Source of the DNA: Gemmatimonadota bacterium
GTDB lineage: Bacteria > Gemmatimonadota > Gemmatimonadetes > Gemmatimonadales > Gemmatimonadaceae
NCBI GenBank assembly: GCA_023249305.1
Contig: JAHFCU010000008.1
Location: 1-64,000, forward strand
Direction of reading: 5' to 3'
DNA: 64,000 nucleotides
Shown: in pieces, positions 9,555 to 19,286 of the stretch
Numbering within the stretch: position 1 is the first letter of the stretch
Layout: every line of letters starts with the position of its first letter
Program-made: the position numbers and the translations under genes
Notes under the pieces: model-generated
The model's database searches: none
Told to the model about the DNA's origin: nothing
Seen by the model: only the letters and a program-made list of their open reading frames with translations

Positions 9555-10667
9555 ATGTCGTCTTCGTTCCTGAGTTCCGAAGAGTACGACGAAAGAGCGC
9601 ATCAGCAGTACAACGAGGGAAACTTCGATGGCGCCCTCGCCACGCTGCATGAAGGGCTGGCCCTCTACCCGAATGCCGTGGAGCTTCACGTCGGGGTAGG
9701 CTACGCCCGGCTCGCGCGCGACGAGTACGCATGGGCGCGCCGCAGTTTTGAAGAGGCGCTAGTCCTCGACCCGGAGCACGAAGACGGCCTCGCCGGCCTT
9801 GGCGAGACGCTGCTGCGCTTCGGCCACGTGGACGCCGCCAAGCGGGTCTTCGCGCGCGTCCGCGCGCTGGGTTACGAGGACGACATCGAGCTCATGCAGC
9901 AGATTGGGCGCGCGCTGTTCCGCGAGGACGAGTTCACCGAGGCGCTCGAGTTCTTCGAGGTGGCGGTTCGCCAGACACCCGACAACGCGGAAGCCGTGGC
10001 GCTCGTCGGTTACACGCACCATCGCCTCGGCCAGGACGATGCGGCCGTGGACGCGCTGCGACGCGCCCTCAAGATCGACCCGGGCTTCGCCGAAGCGCGC
10101 ATCTACCTCGGCAACCTGCTCTATGACCGCGGGGACCTCGAGGCCGCGCTGTATCAGCTCGACCAGACGCAGCCTGAGGATCACTGGGACGAACTCGGCA
10201 TCTGGCGCCTGATTGAACTGCGCAAGTCGCACTTGCGACTGCCCGACGGCGACTCGTCGTTCGAGCCGTGGGAGGCACGCCTCGCCGAACTCGCGCCGGT
10301 CATTGATCCGACGGACGAGATGCTCAATGACCTCGAGACACGGTTCAACGAGCAGGACGCGCAGGAAATGCGCGAGCAGTTGGAACTCTTCAGCACGCTC
10401 CTCACCCAGCTCGCTGGAGATCGCGAGCCTGAGGCAGCGCATCGCGTCGTCGGCAACGACGAGCGCAGCTACGACGGCACGTGGGACGAAATCGTCGAAC
10501 AGATGCGCGCCGCCACCGCGAGTGCCGCCCAGCGCACCATGCAGGAGTTCATGCAGAGCGAGGCGCGCCGCGGCTTCGCACTCACGGGCATGCTCATTCC
10601 CGCCGCCGACGCCGAGAGCTTCCTGCGCGGCTGCGCCGACGCCGGCCTCCTGCGCATCGTCCACTGA
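9555..10667 (+). CDS. Tetratricopeptide repeat protein
   Basis: Multiple TPR-like units (ALVLDPEHEDGLAGLGETLLRFG; ALKIDPGFAEARIYLGNLLYDRGDLEAA). Confidence 0.85.
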   Translation: MSSSFLSSEEYDERAHQQYNEGNFDGALATLHEGLALYPNAVELHVGVGYARLARDEYAWARRSFEEALVLDPEHEDGLAGLGETLLRFGHVDAAKRVFARVRALGYEDDIELMQQIGRALFREDEFTEALEFFEVAVRQTPDNAEAVALVGYTHHRLGQDDAAVDALRRALKIDPGFAEARIYLGNLLYDRGDLEAALYQLDQTQPEDHWDELGIWRLIELRKSHLRLPDGDSSFEPWEARLAELAPVIDPTDEMLNDLETRFNEQDAQEMREQLELFSTLLTQLAGDREPEAAHRVVGNDERSYDGTWDEIVEQMRAATASAAQRTMQEFMQSEARRGFALTGMLIPAADAESFLRGCADAGLLRIVH

Positions 10668-10708
10668 GCGCGACAGCCCTGCTCGACACGGCGCTGGCGC
10701 CGGGGCGG

Positions 10709-13300
10709 GTGCATCGCCACCGGCTCGCCAATGGCCTCACCGTTGTCGTCGCCTCCGACGACCGAGTCCCCGTCGTCGCCATCGTCACGTGGGTCTCGGC
10801 GGGCTACTTCGACGAGCCCGACGACAGGGTAGGCGTCGCGCACGTGCTCGAACACATGTACTTCAAGGGCACGCCCTCGCGCGGCGTGGGCGAGATCGCC
10901 CGCCAGACCAAGGCCCGGGGCGGCTATCTGAACGCCGGGACGATCTACGACCACACGAGCTACTACACGGTGCTGCCCGCGTCGGGATTCGCCGCGGGGC
11001 TTGAGATCCAGGCGGACGCATACGCCAACTCCCTCATTGAATCGGAGGAGCTCGCTCGCGAAATCGAGGTGATCGTCGAAGAGGCCAAGCGCAAGGCCGA
11101 CAGCCCGCATGCGCTCGCCACCGAGACGCTGTTCGAGTTGTTGCACGACCGGCATCGCATGCGCCGTTGGCGCATCGGGCGCGAACCGGGGCTCCGCGCC
11201 CTCACACGCGACCACGTGCACGGCTTCTATCGCGCGTACTATCGACCGTCCAACACGGTGCTCGCGATCGCGGGCGACGTGAATGCCGACGAGGCGCTGC
11301 GCCTCGCGGAGCGATTGTACGGTGGCCTGCCGGATGGCCAAGTGCCGCGCGACCGCGGCCCGTCAGAGCCGCCGCGGCGTGACTTTCGGCTCCGCGAGTG
11401 GATGGGGGACATCACGCGCGCGGAGCTCGCGATCGGCTGGCGCACGCCGGCCATCACGCACCCCGACGCACCGCGGCTCGACGTCGTTGCCAGCGTGCTC
11501 GCCGCAGGCCGGTCGTCGCGACTGTATCGCGCCGTGCGCGACCGCCAGCTCGCGTCGTCCATCTCGGCGTACCAGTACACCCCAGTGGACCTCGGCGTTT
11601 TCGTCGTGCATGCCACCGTGCGCGCGGAGCAGGCACTCGCTTGCGCTGGCGCCGCCTGGGACCAGCTCTCCCGCGTTCGCACGGGCGATGTCACCGAGGA
11701 CGAACTCGCGCGCGTCCGGCGGGTGCACGAAGCACAGTGGCTGCGACGTCTCGAAACCATGGAGGGCAGGGCCAACCATCTCGCGGCGTGGGAAGCGATG
11801 GGCAACTGGCAGCGGGGTCATGCGTACTTCGAGGCGATGCAGCGCACGACGGTGCAGGATCTGGCCAGTGCCACCCAGCGCTCACTCGATCCCGACACGG
11901 CGGCCGTGGTCATCTATCAGCCGAACGGCACGGCAGCGATCGCCTCGAGTGCCGGCGCACTGCGCACGGCGCTTGACGCGGCATCACCCGCGCCGCTCGC
12001 GGCGAGTGCGGCGGTGCCCGCCGCGGGCGTCGCCCGCACACGCGTCGCAGCCGAGGCCGAAATCGCCGGCGTGCGCATCTATCGCACGGGCTCCGGCGTT
12101 CCGGTCCTCGTGAAGCGGACGCCGCGTGCGCCCATCGCGTACGCCGGCGTCTTTGTGCGCGCGGGCACTGACGTCGAGGCGCCGGCACAGTTGGGCGTCT
12201 CGACGTTGACGACGCGCGTCTCGCTGAAGGGGACGCACACGCGCGACGCGGCCCACATCGCCGAGGAAGGCGAGCGCCTCGGCGCGTCGCTCACCGCCGG
12301 CGCCGGCGCCGAGCTGATGCACTGGACGGTGTCGGTGCCGGTCGCCCAGCTCGAGGGCGCGCTCGCCTTGATGGGCGACGTTGTGCAGACGCCGACGATG
12401 CCCGACGACGCTGTGGCGAGCGAGTGCTCGGTGGCGCTCGCGCAGCTCGCACAACTGCGCGACGACATGTACCGCTACCCGCTGCATCTCGCCGCGCGTG
12501 CGGCATGGGGCGCACACCCGTACGCGCGAACGTCGCTGGGCACGGAGCCCACGCTCGCGGCGCTGACCAGCGACGACCTGCGTGCGTGGCACCGCAACGC
12601 CGTGGCCACGGGCGAGCAGGCGATCGTCGTGGTCGGCGATGCCGATCCCGACGCGCTCGCCGGCATGGCGGCCGGCGCCTTCGCGTCGCTCGTGAAGGCT
12701 CCGCACCGCCTCATCGCTCCTCCCGACTGGCCGAACCGCATCGTCTGCGATGTAGAGCGAAGGGACAAGGCGCAGACCGCGTTCGCGCTGGCCTTCCCCT
12801 GCCCGGCGCGCAATGATCCGCGTCGCTACGCCGCGGCCCTCCTCGGCGGCGTTGCCAGTGGGCTCGGCGGACGGTTCTTTGAAGCGCTGCGCGACAAGCA
12901 GTCGCTGGCCTACACGGTCATCGCGTCTCCCGTCGTGCGACCGCTCGCTGGGCTGTTCGTGACCTACATCGCGACGTCGCCGGAGAAGGAGGACGACGCC
13001 CGCCGCAGCCTGCTCACCGAAATCGAGAAGCTGCGCGCGGCGCCGGTCATGGAAGAGGAACTGCACCGCGCGCGGACGTACGCGCTGGGCACGTGGGCCA
13101 TCCGCCAGGAGAGCGGCGGCGCCGTCATGGGCGATATTGCCGACGCCTGGCTGTTCGGCTCGCTCGAAGAACTTGCCGACTTCGAGCAACAGATGCGCGC
13201 GATCACGTCCGCCGACCTACGCGCGGTGGCCGTCAGGTATCTCGATCCCGCGCGTCGCGTCGAGGGCGCGGTGCGCGGCGAGGCCGGACGAACGGTCTAG
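10709..13300 (+). CDS. M16 (insulinase/pitrilysin) metallopeptidase, two-domain
   Basis: HVLEHMYFKGT (HxxEH) with EEAKRK; no upstream ATG before the TPR stop, so GTG 10709 or an alternative start near 10664. Confidence 0.85.
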   Translation: MHRHRLANGLTVVVASDDRVPVVAIVTWVSAGYFDEPDDRVGVAHVLEHMYFKGTPSRGVGEIARQTKARGGYLNAGTIYDHTSYYTVLPASGFAAGLEIQADAYANSLIESEELAREIEVIVEEAKRKADSPHALATETLFELLHDRHRMRRWRIGREPGLRALTRDHVHGFYRAYYRPSNTVLAIAGDVNADEALRLAERLYGGLPDGQVPRDRGPSEPPRRDFRLREWMGDITRAELAIGWRTPAITHPDAPRLDVVASVLAAGRSSRLYRAVRDRQLASSISAYQYTPVDLGVFVVHATVRAEQALACAGAAWDQLSRVRTGDVTEDELARVRRVHEAQWLRRLETMEGRANHLAAWEAMGNWQRGHAYFEAMQRTTVQDLASATQRSLDPDTAAVVIYQPNGTAAIASSAGALRTALDAASPAPLAASAAVPAAGVARTRVAAEAEIAGVRIYRTGSGVPVLVKRTPRAPIAYAGVFVRAGTDVEAPAQLGVSTLTTRVSLKGTHTRDAAHIAEEGERLGASLTAGAGAELMHWTVSVPVAQLEGALALMGDVVQTPTMPDDAVASECSVALAQLAQLRDDMYRYPLHLAARAAWGAHPYARTSLGTEPTLAALTSDDLRAWHRNAVATGEQAIVVVGDADPDALAGMAAGAFASLVKAPHRLIAPPDWPNRIVCDVERRDKAQTAFALAFPCPARNDPRRYAAALLGGVASGLGGRFFEALRDKQSLAYTVIASPVVRPLAGLFVTYIATSPEKEDDARRSLLTEIEKLRAAPVMEEELHRARTYALGTWAIRQESGGAVMGDIADAWLFGSLEELADFEQQMRAITSADLRAVAVRYLDPARRVEGAVRGEAGRTV

Positions 13301-13356
13301 CGCGAGTCGCACGGTGCGAAAGTCGCCACGCGCCACGCGTCACGCCCGACGCGCGA

Positions 13357-14088
13357 TTACCGATGCGTGCTCGGCAGGAACCCAAGGGCCCGATTGAGCC
13401 AGCGAACGAACGGCACCATGGCCGTGAAGTCCTTCATCACGGTCGTAGCGACCTTGGAGGACAGCGCGTCCGCGTCGGAGAGCGCGCGCGACGCGGTGAA
13501 CGAGTTGAAGCGCAGCCAGCGCTCCGCCGGGTGGCCGGCCGCATAGCCGCGCGGCAAGCGCTTGAGCAGCACACCCGGATCGTCCTCGGTCAGTCCGCCG
13601 AATCGTCGCGTGAACGACCGCGCGAGCACGACTGACTCCCACGCATCCGGATCGTCGGCAATCGCATCGCGCACGAGCCGGAGCTTCGGGCGCGGCGGCA
13701 TCCAGAGCCCGGCGGCAACCAGCGACGCGCCGGGTTCAAGGTGGAAATAGAATCCTGCGCCGCCGTCAACGGTTTGTCCGACGCCGCGCCCCGGCGCGCG
13801 ATGGAAGATCCAGAATGCCGCGTGAGATTTGTACGGCGACTTGTCCTTCGAGAAGCGAATGTCACGATGAATGCGGAAGAGCGATGCCTTGGGATCGCCC
13901 ACGAACTCGGGGGCGACCGTCGCAAACCGCACGTCGAGCTCCTCGACAAACGCCTTGAGCGGTGCCTTCACTTCGTGTTCGTAAGTGGCGCGATTCACTT
14001 CGAACCAGTCGCGGCGGTTGTTCTTCTTGAGCGCGCGCAGGAAGGTAAGTGCGGCCGGACGGAAGCCGGAGAAGGGACGCGTGATCAT
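13357..14088 (-). CDS. DUF2461/TIGR02453 family protein
   Basis: FLRALKKNNRRDWFEVNRATYE; FRIHRDIRFSKDKSPYKSH. Confidence 0.9.
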   Translation of the reverse strand: MITRPFSGFRPAALTFLRALKKNNRRDWFEVNRATYEHEVKAPLKAFVEELDVRFATVAPEFVGDPKASLFRIHRDIRFSKDKSPYKSHAAFWIFHRAPGRGVGQTVDGGAGFYFHLEPGASLVAAGLWMPPRPKLRLVRDAIADDPDAWESVVLARSFTRRFGGLTEDDPGVLLKRLPRGYAAGHPAERWLRFNSFTASRALSDADALSSKVATTVMKDFTAMVPFVRWLNRALGFLPSTHR

Positions 14089-15674
14089 CGCGGTGGTGGT
14101 GGGAGGGTCGTCGTTGGCGAGCGCACGCTGCGAACTGCGGAATCTGAGGCTATCGCCGCCGTGTCGGGAATTGTCGTCGCTGGAGTTAGGTCGCGTTGGA
14201 CGCGCAGAGCGGCCGCAACGTCGGCAAGGGCGCGGCGCGCTCGGCCCGACGCGGTGCGCAGCCCGGCCGCCGCCGTGATGTCCGAGGCGTCGCCGGCGAT
14301 GACACCGCGCACCCATGGGCGTGCGGCGCTCCAGGCAAGCGCGTGGCGCACGAGCTGCTGCTGCACTACCTCGCCCATGACGATCGGGGCGGTCGGCACG
14401 CCGACGATCCACACATCCGGCATGACGCGCGCGAGCGACGCCCACCGCGCCACCGCGTTCAACGCGGCCACGAATGCTCTTGGCTCCGCCGCACCGTCGT
14501 GCGTTGCGAGCGCCACCGCATCCACACGAGAACCGCCGGCCATCACCCAGTCGGCGAGCGCGCTATCGGCCGGTGAACTCGCGTCCGTGGCGAGCGCGAC
14601 GGTCACGTCCCGGTCCACGCGGCGCGCAGTCGCCGCGGCGCGCTCGTAGTACGCCCGCCATCCGTCAGCCCCGGGCGCGCCGGGGCCCGTCGTCACGCGC
14701 TCTGCCGGGAGGAGCACGTCGGGTCGCAGCCGGCGAACGATGCGTTCAATCAGCGCCTGGCGCGCTCGCGCTGTCGCGCCCTCGCCGGGTGTGATGCGAC
14801 CGCCGAGCGTCAGCGTCACGACAAGCAGGAGCGAGTCGCGCCGCGGCTCGATGCTCCGGGCGACGGAGTCGAGCACGCCCGCCGTCACGGCGGGCGGATC
14901 AAGTTCCACGTGCAGTGCCGTCACGCCGAGCGAGTCGGCGAGCGCCATGTCGTGACGCGCGGTGGCCGACGACGGCGGGCCGGCGAGCGTTCCAAAGACG
15001 CGCACGCCGATCGCCAACTCACCGCGCGCGCTTGCGTCGCTGGAACCAACATCGAGAGCACGTGTGCTGCTCAGCGTATCGAATGCACGCGGCAACGCGA
15101 GGGCCGTGCACACGACAACGAGCGCACAGCCGCTGGCAAGCAGTGCGCGCGCCACGCGCGTGATGCGCGCTCGCGCCGGCGCGGCGCTCGCGAGCGCGGG
15201 CATGAATAGTGCCGCGCCCCAGGGAAAGACTACGTCTCCCAGTCCTGCCGTCGCGAGCGACGATACGGCCACACCCGGCGCGAGCGCCCATACGGGCAGC
15301 GCGCCGCCCACGCTCACGATCCACCGGGTGGCCGCCACCCACGCGACGAGAAGGTTGAACACTGCGATCAACAGTGTGCTGGCGCGGCTGGCGCGGCTGA
15401 TCACGAACGCCCACAGCGCCTGCAGGGCGATGCTCGCGGTCACGAGAGGCCAGAGCCAGGCCAGCGGGCCGAGCACGCGCGCGCCCGGCGCCGTCGGCGC
15501 GAGCAGGCCGATGACGAGCGCCGGCAAGAACAGGAACGCGCCGAGTCCCGACAAAACCCTGAAGCCCTTGCTCGTCTCCGGCAGGTCGGACAGCCGCAGG
15601 CCGAGCGAGAAGTTCCAGATGAGGAGCGCGACGGCGCCCGCGCCGAGCGCTGCGGGAAGGCTCCAGGCTGGCAT
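14085..15674 (-). CDS. Polytopic membrane protein with large C-terminal soluble domain
   Basis: Several N-terminal TM segments, then an alpha/beta (possibly glycosidase-like TIM barrel) region; overlaps next gene by 4 bp. Confidence 0.7.
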   Translation of the reverse strand: MPAWSLPAALGAGAVALLIWNFSLGLRLSDLPETSKGFRVLSGLGAFLFLPALVIGLLAPTAPGARVLGPLAWLWPLVTASIALQALWAFVISRASRASTLLIAVFNLLVAWVAATRWIVSVGGALPVWALAPGVAVSSLATAGLGDVVFPWGAALFMPALASAAPARARITRVARALLASGCALVVVCTALALPRAFDTLSSTRALDVGSSDASARGELAIGVRVFGTLAGPPSSATARHDMALADSLGVTALHVELDPPAVTAGVLDSVARSIEPRRDSLLLVVTLTLGGRITPGEGATARARQALIERIVRRLRPDVLLPAERVTTGPGAPGADGWRAYYERAAATARRVDRDVTVALATDASSPADSALADWVMAGGSRVDAVALATHDGAAEPRAFVAALNAVARWASLARVMPDVWIVGVPTAPIVMGEVVQQQLVRHALAWSAARPWVRGVIAGDASDITAAAGLRTASGRARRALADVAAALRVQRDLTPATTIPDTAAIASDSAVRSVRSPTTTLPPPPR

Positions 15675-15702
15675 GGTCAGGCCGCGCGGCGCCGAACGAC
15701 CT

Positions 15703-16056
15703 TCAGCCGCGATCGCTGTGGGTCGCGCGCGTCGCTCGCAGGTTCAGTCGCCGCGTCACCACGTCAATGGCCTTGCGCGCGTCCTTGGCAGCGCTCACAA
15801 GCAGATCAACCGCAAGCACACCTTCGTCCGGCACGGTGTGCAGTGCGACGTGGCCGAGGTCGAGCAGCAGGATGATCACCAGGCCGCCGCGCGGCAGCAG
15901 ACGCACGATCGGCGGCTCCACCGCCGTAAGACCGGCGGCGCCCGCTGCCGCGATGAGCAGCCCCGACAGCGAGGCCTGATCGCGCAGCAACGAGCCCGCG
16001 ACGCCGCGGAAGTCCGCGGCATCGTGTGTCATCAGCGCCGGCACATGATCGCGCAT
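15703..16056 (-). CDS. S-adenosylmethionine decarboxylase-like protein, catalytic residues absent
   Basis: GLVIILLLDLGHVALHTVPDEGVLAVDLLVSAAKDARKAI aligns by eye to AdoMetDC [25 protein letters not shown]. Confidence 0.7.
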   Translation of the reverse strand: MRDHVPALMTHDAADFRGVAGSLLRDQASLSGLLIAAAGAAGLTAVEPPIVRLLPRGGLVIILLLDLGHVALHTVPDEGVLAVDLLVSAAKDARKAIDVVTRRLNLRATRATHSDRG

Positions 16057-16058
16057 GG

Positions 16059-17441
16059 CTAGGGAGCAGGTGGCGGGGCCGGCGGCGCGGCCGCCGGGGC
16101 GCGCGGCGGCGCTCCCGTGGAGGCGACCGTGGTGAGTGAACGGTGGCCGTCGGCGCTGACCGAGCGCACCGCCGCCCACCCGTCGTCAAGTTGCTCGTCG
16201 AGCAGGTAACTGTTCACAGTGCCTGCGTCGTATACCTTCGTCCACGTTGGTGAAGTCGTAGCCCGGAACAGCACTTCGTAACGTGCCGCGCCGGGTGCCG
16301 ACTTCCAGCTCACCGTCCACTTCTGCCCGCCCGAGGCGCGGTCGCGGCGCGCGACAACGCTGTCCACCGGCGGCGGGGCAGATCCAAGCGATGCAACCGT
16401 CGCGAGGTTGAGCCGCGTGACACCGGCGACATACGGGAAGTTGACCCCCGTGAGGTCGTCGGTGGGCAGATGCTGCCGCTTGGTGTCCTCGAGTCGCTCG
16501 GTGAATCGAAGCGCCGGATCCCCAAGCCGATGGAACGGTGAGTGGTCGCCGCCGCGGCCGATGCGGTCGAGGCGGAAGGTGGGCCGCACCTCGAGGCGCG
16601 GCGTGTAGAGCGCACCGATGCCCCACACGTAACGCGACAGCTCGCCGCTGCGCGATGGCACGGAATCCACGGCGTACGTTCGCACGCTCGTCGAATCCAC
16701 GCGGCCGTCGTCGGCCATGACGTTGCCGATGATGTCATCGGTGAAGGCCGCGACGACGGTCTTCTGCTCATCGTGCAGCCGCCGTGCGAGTCCGGTGGCG
16801 CCAAGCAGGCCCTGCTCTTCCGCGGCGACCACTGCGAAGACGATCGTCGCGTCGAAGCCCTTGGGGAACCGTTTCGACATGACGCGCGCCAGCTCGACCA
16901 CGGCCGACGCCCCTGATCCGTCGTCGTCGGCGCCCGGCGCGTCGCTCGTGGCGTCAGCCGCATCGGTGGAGCAGATGCACGAGTCGTAGTGCCCGCTGAT
17001 CACCACGACGCGCGACGTGTCGCGCCCCGGCAGCCACGCAAGGACGTTCACCACGCGCGCCATCGGGCGGTCGCGGAAGCGCGCGATCTGCACGTCGTGC
17101 GGATCGTACTCAACGCGCAGGCATCCACCGCAGTCGCGGCTATAGGCTCGCAGTTCGCGATACAGGAACCGGCGTGCCGCGCCAATGCCGCGCGCATCGG
17201 ACGCCGTGTCGCTCAGCGTGTGCCGGGTACCGAACGCCACCAGCGTGCTGTCGGTGACGCGGATGCGCGCCGGCGACACATCGGCGAGCGCCGCCGCGAT
17301 GCGCGCGTCGCGCGCGAGCCCCATCGCCACGTCCGGCGCGGGGGCCAACGGAGCCGCAGCGCGCGCCGTCGCGGCCGGGCGGCGCTGGGCCAGCGCACTC
17401 GAGGCGGCCAGCAGGGCGGGGAGCAGGTGAAGAAGGCGCAT
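16059..17441 (-). CDS. M28 family metallopeptidase, secreted
   Basis: SGHYDS, GADDDGSGAS, AAEEQGLLGA; signal peptide AASSALA|QRRP. Confidence 0.9.
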   Translation of the reverse strand: MRLLHLLPALLAASSALAQRRPAATARAAAPLAPAPDVAMGLARDARIAAALADVSPARIRVTDSTLVAFGTRHTLSDTASDARGIGAARRFLYRELRAYSRDCGGCLRVEYDPHDVQIARFRDRPMARVVNVLAWLPGRDTSRVVVISGHYDSCICSTDAADATSDAPGADDDGSGASAVVELARVMSKRFPKGFDATIVFAVVAAEEQGLLGATGLARRLHDEQKTVVAAFTDDIIGNVMADDGRVDSTSVRTYAVDSVPSRSGELSRYVWGIGALYTPRLEVRPTFRLDRIGRGGDHSPFHRLGDPALRFTERLEDTKRQHLPTDDLTGVNFPYVAGVTRLNLATVASLGSAPPPVDSVVARRDRASGGQKWTVSWKSAPGAARYEVLFRATTSPTWTKVYDAGTVNSYLLDEQLDDGWAAVRSVSADGHRSLTTVASTGAPPRAPAAAPPAPPPAP

Positions 17442-17450
17442 GGGCGTTTC

Positions 17451-17597
17451 CACAGAGTACAACGGAAGGGAACGGAGAACAACAGAGTACCAGAGCTTAC
17501 GACAGAGTACGACGCAGGGGCGAACCCCGTTGGCCCGCCCCCCTGTCGTTGACTGTTGTGCTCTGTTGTTCTCTGTTGTTCTCTGTCGTGCTCTGCC
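17451..17597. repeat. Inverted decamer array (family A, copy 2) with inner hairpin
   Basis: Left TACAACGGAA GGGAACGGAG AACAACAGAG TACCAGAGCT TACGACAGAG TACGACGCAG; right (rc) CACGACAGAG AACAACAGAG AACAACAGAG CACAACAGTC AACGACAGGG; inner GGGGCG...CGCCCC. Confidence 0.85.
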
Positions 17598-17598
17598 G

Positions 17599-18063
17599 CT
17601 AGAACATCGACATCGCCAGGAAGCTCCGCAGGCTGTCGTTCGTCGACCGGAGGCGCGATGACAGCAGGCGCGTGCACGACCAGAGCACCTTGTACGCCAG
17701 TTCGCGGTTGAAGTCGAGCAACAGCTCGAAGTCGCTGCGTGAGATCGACAGCAGCTTGCACCCGCCGTTCGAGATCGCGTCGGTGGAACGCTCGCTGCGG
17801 TCAAACACGGCCATCTCGCCGAACAGCGCCCCCTTCTTGAGCACGGCGAGCGCCTCCTCGCCGCTCCCTGGGATCATGCGGCTGATGCGCACCTCGCCCT
17901 CAACGACGAGGTACAGCCGGTTGCCCGGTTCGCCTTCCTTGAACACGTACTCGCCGCTTACGAACTCCTGCGTGCGGCATACTTCCGAGACGCGGGCAAG
18001 TTCCCCCTCATCGAGGTCCTGGAAGATGGCGACGCCCTTTAACAGTTCGGTGTAATCAGCCAT
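17599..18063 (-). CDS. Cyclic nucleotide-binding domain protein
   Basis: FKEGEPGNRLYLVVEGEVRI; GALFGEMAVFDRSERSTDA. Confidence 0.92.
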   Translation of the reverse strand: MADYTELLKGVAIFQDLDEGELARVSEVCRTQEFVSGEYVFKEGEPGNRLYLVVEGEVRISRMIPGSGEEALAVLKKGALFGEMAVFDRSERSTDAISNGGCKLLSISRSDFELLLDFNRELAYKVLWSCTRLLSSRLRSTNDSLRSFLAMSMF

Positions 18064-18158
18064 CGCGCCCTCTGTGGGTGACACGGGGATCTGGGGCCAA
18101 GCTACCCGCCGCCCGCGGTGCTGGCAAGCATTTGCCGAGGCGGGTTATGTTGCGCCCC

Positions 18159-18686
18159 ATGGAGCGCGACACCCTCGCCACGCTGCCGAACGCCATTTCG
18201 CTCTCCCGCCTGTTCCTGGCGGCGCTCTTTCCGGCCGTCCATGATCACGACGTCCGACTGCTCATCCTCGCCGCGGTCGGCCTGACCGACTTTCTCGATG
18301 GCTGGCTGGCCCGCCGCCGGCACCAGTTCAGCCGAATGGGCGCGCTCATTGACCCCTTCGCCGATCGCATCTTCATTCTGGTAGCCATTTGCACGCTCCT
18401 GCTTGAGGGCGATGTGACCACCGTGCAGTACTTCGTATTCATCCTGCGCGACATCGCCACGGCGGCCGCCTTCGTTGTGGCCAAGAGCGTCGCCTCGCTC
18501 CGCTCGGCAACCTTCAAGGCGCGGTTCTCGGGCAAGCTCGCCACCGTCCTGCAGCTCGTCGCGTTGCCGGCCATCGTCATTGATGCACGGGCGACCGCGT
18601 GGGCCGTTAGCGTTGTTGGCGCGGCGGCTGTCGTCTCCATCGCCGATTACTCCATCGCTCTGTGGCGCGCGCGGGAGCGCGCCTAA
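18159..18686 (+). CDS. CDP-alcohol phosphatidyltransferase
   Basis: DFLDGWLARRRHQFSRMGALIDPFADR matches DG-x2-AR-x8-G-x3-D-x3-D. Confidence 0.93.
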   Translation: MERDTLATLPNAISLSRLFLAALFPAVHDHDVRLLILAAVGLTDFLDGWLARRRHQFSRMGALIDPFADRIFILVAICTLLLEGDVTTVQYFVFILRDIATAAAFVVAKSVASLRSATFKARFSGKLATVLQLVALPAIVIDARATAWAVSVVGAAAVVSIADYSIALWRARERA

Positions 18687-18687
18687 A

Positions 18688-19179
18688 GTGCGCACGCCCG
18701 GCCTGCGGGGCCTGACTCTCACAATCCTGCTTGGCGCGGCGGAATCGCTCCCCGCGCAATCGTTCACGTTCCGGCCGTTCATGCAGGCCGAGTTGCGCGC
18801 TGAAGTCAGTGTGGCGCACCGTGCGGCGGCGATTGCGATGGCAGGCGCGAACGTTCCGCTCGGCTATTACGTCCGCGCCGGCTTCGCTGCCGGGCTCGGC
18901 GTGGCTGACATGCCTGACGGCGCGGCCCTCTCGACACGCGCTGATGCCGCCCTCCGATTCCTGCTCGACCCGTTCGCCGACCATGCGTGGGGACCGTACG
19001 CCGGCGGCGGTCTCACGGTGCGGCGCGACGGCGACGCGCGCGCGCGCGCCGGCGTGTTGTTCATCGTCGGCGTCGAAGGGCGTCGCTCCGGTCGCTGGAC
19101 GCCGGCCGTCGAAGCGGCGCTCGGTGAAGGTGCGCGCCTCGCGGTCGTGCTCAGGAGGTCGCGCGCGAACGGCCGCTGA
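18688..19179 (+). CDS. Secreted/outer-membrane hypothetical protein
   Basis: GTG start; signal peptide ILLGAAESLPA|QSFTF; beta-barrel-like composition. Confidence 0.6.
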   Translation: MRTPGLRGLTLTILLGAAESLPAQSFTFRPFMQAELRAEVSVAHRAAAIAMAGANVPLGYYVRAGFAAGLGVADMPDGAALSTRADAALRFLLDPFADHAWGPYAGGGLTVRRDGDARARAGVLFIVGVEGRRSGRWTPAVEAALGEGARLAVVLRRSRANGR

Positions 19180-19233
19180 TGACGGAGTTCGGAGTTCATC
19201 TTGTTCGTTTGTCACTCCGCCCCCCAACGCAAA

Positions 19234-19260
19234 ACGCCCCGTCGCGTCGCGACGGGGCGT
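19234..19260 (-). terminator. Intrinsic terminator hairpin
   Basis: ACGCCCCGTCGC-gtc-GCGACGGGGCGT perfect 12-bp stem; followed by TTTT on the minus strand. Confidence 0.85.
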
Positions 19261-19286
19261 CGGCCTTCTGGAAGTTGCGGTGTGAC

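Noticed and set aside
11984-13189. 401-aa minus-strand ORF opposite the M16 peptidase
   Set aside because: Antisense shadow ORF; plus strand has HxxEH peptidase motifs
16059-17441. Second glutaminyl cyclase candidate
   Set aside because: Has aminopeptidase-type M28 motifs (HYDS, AAEEQGLLG) and lacks the DDHIPFL-type QC motif
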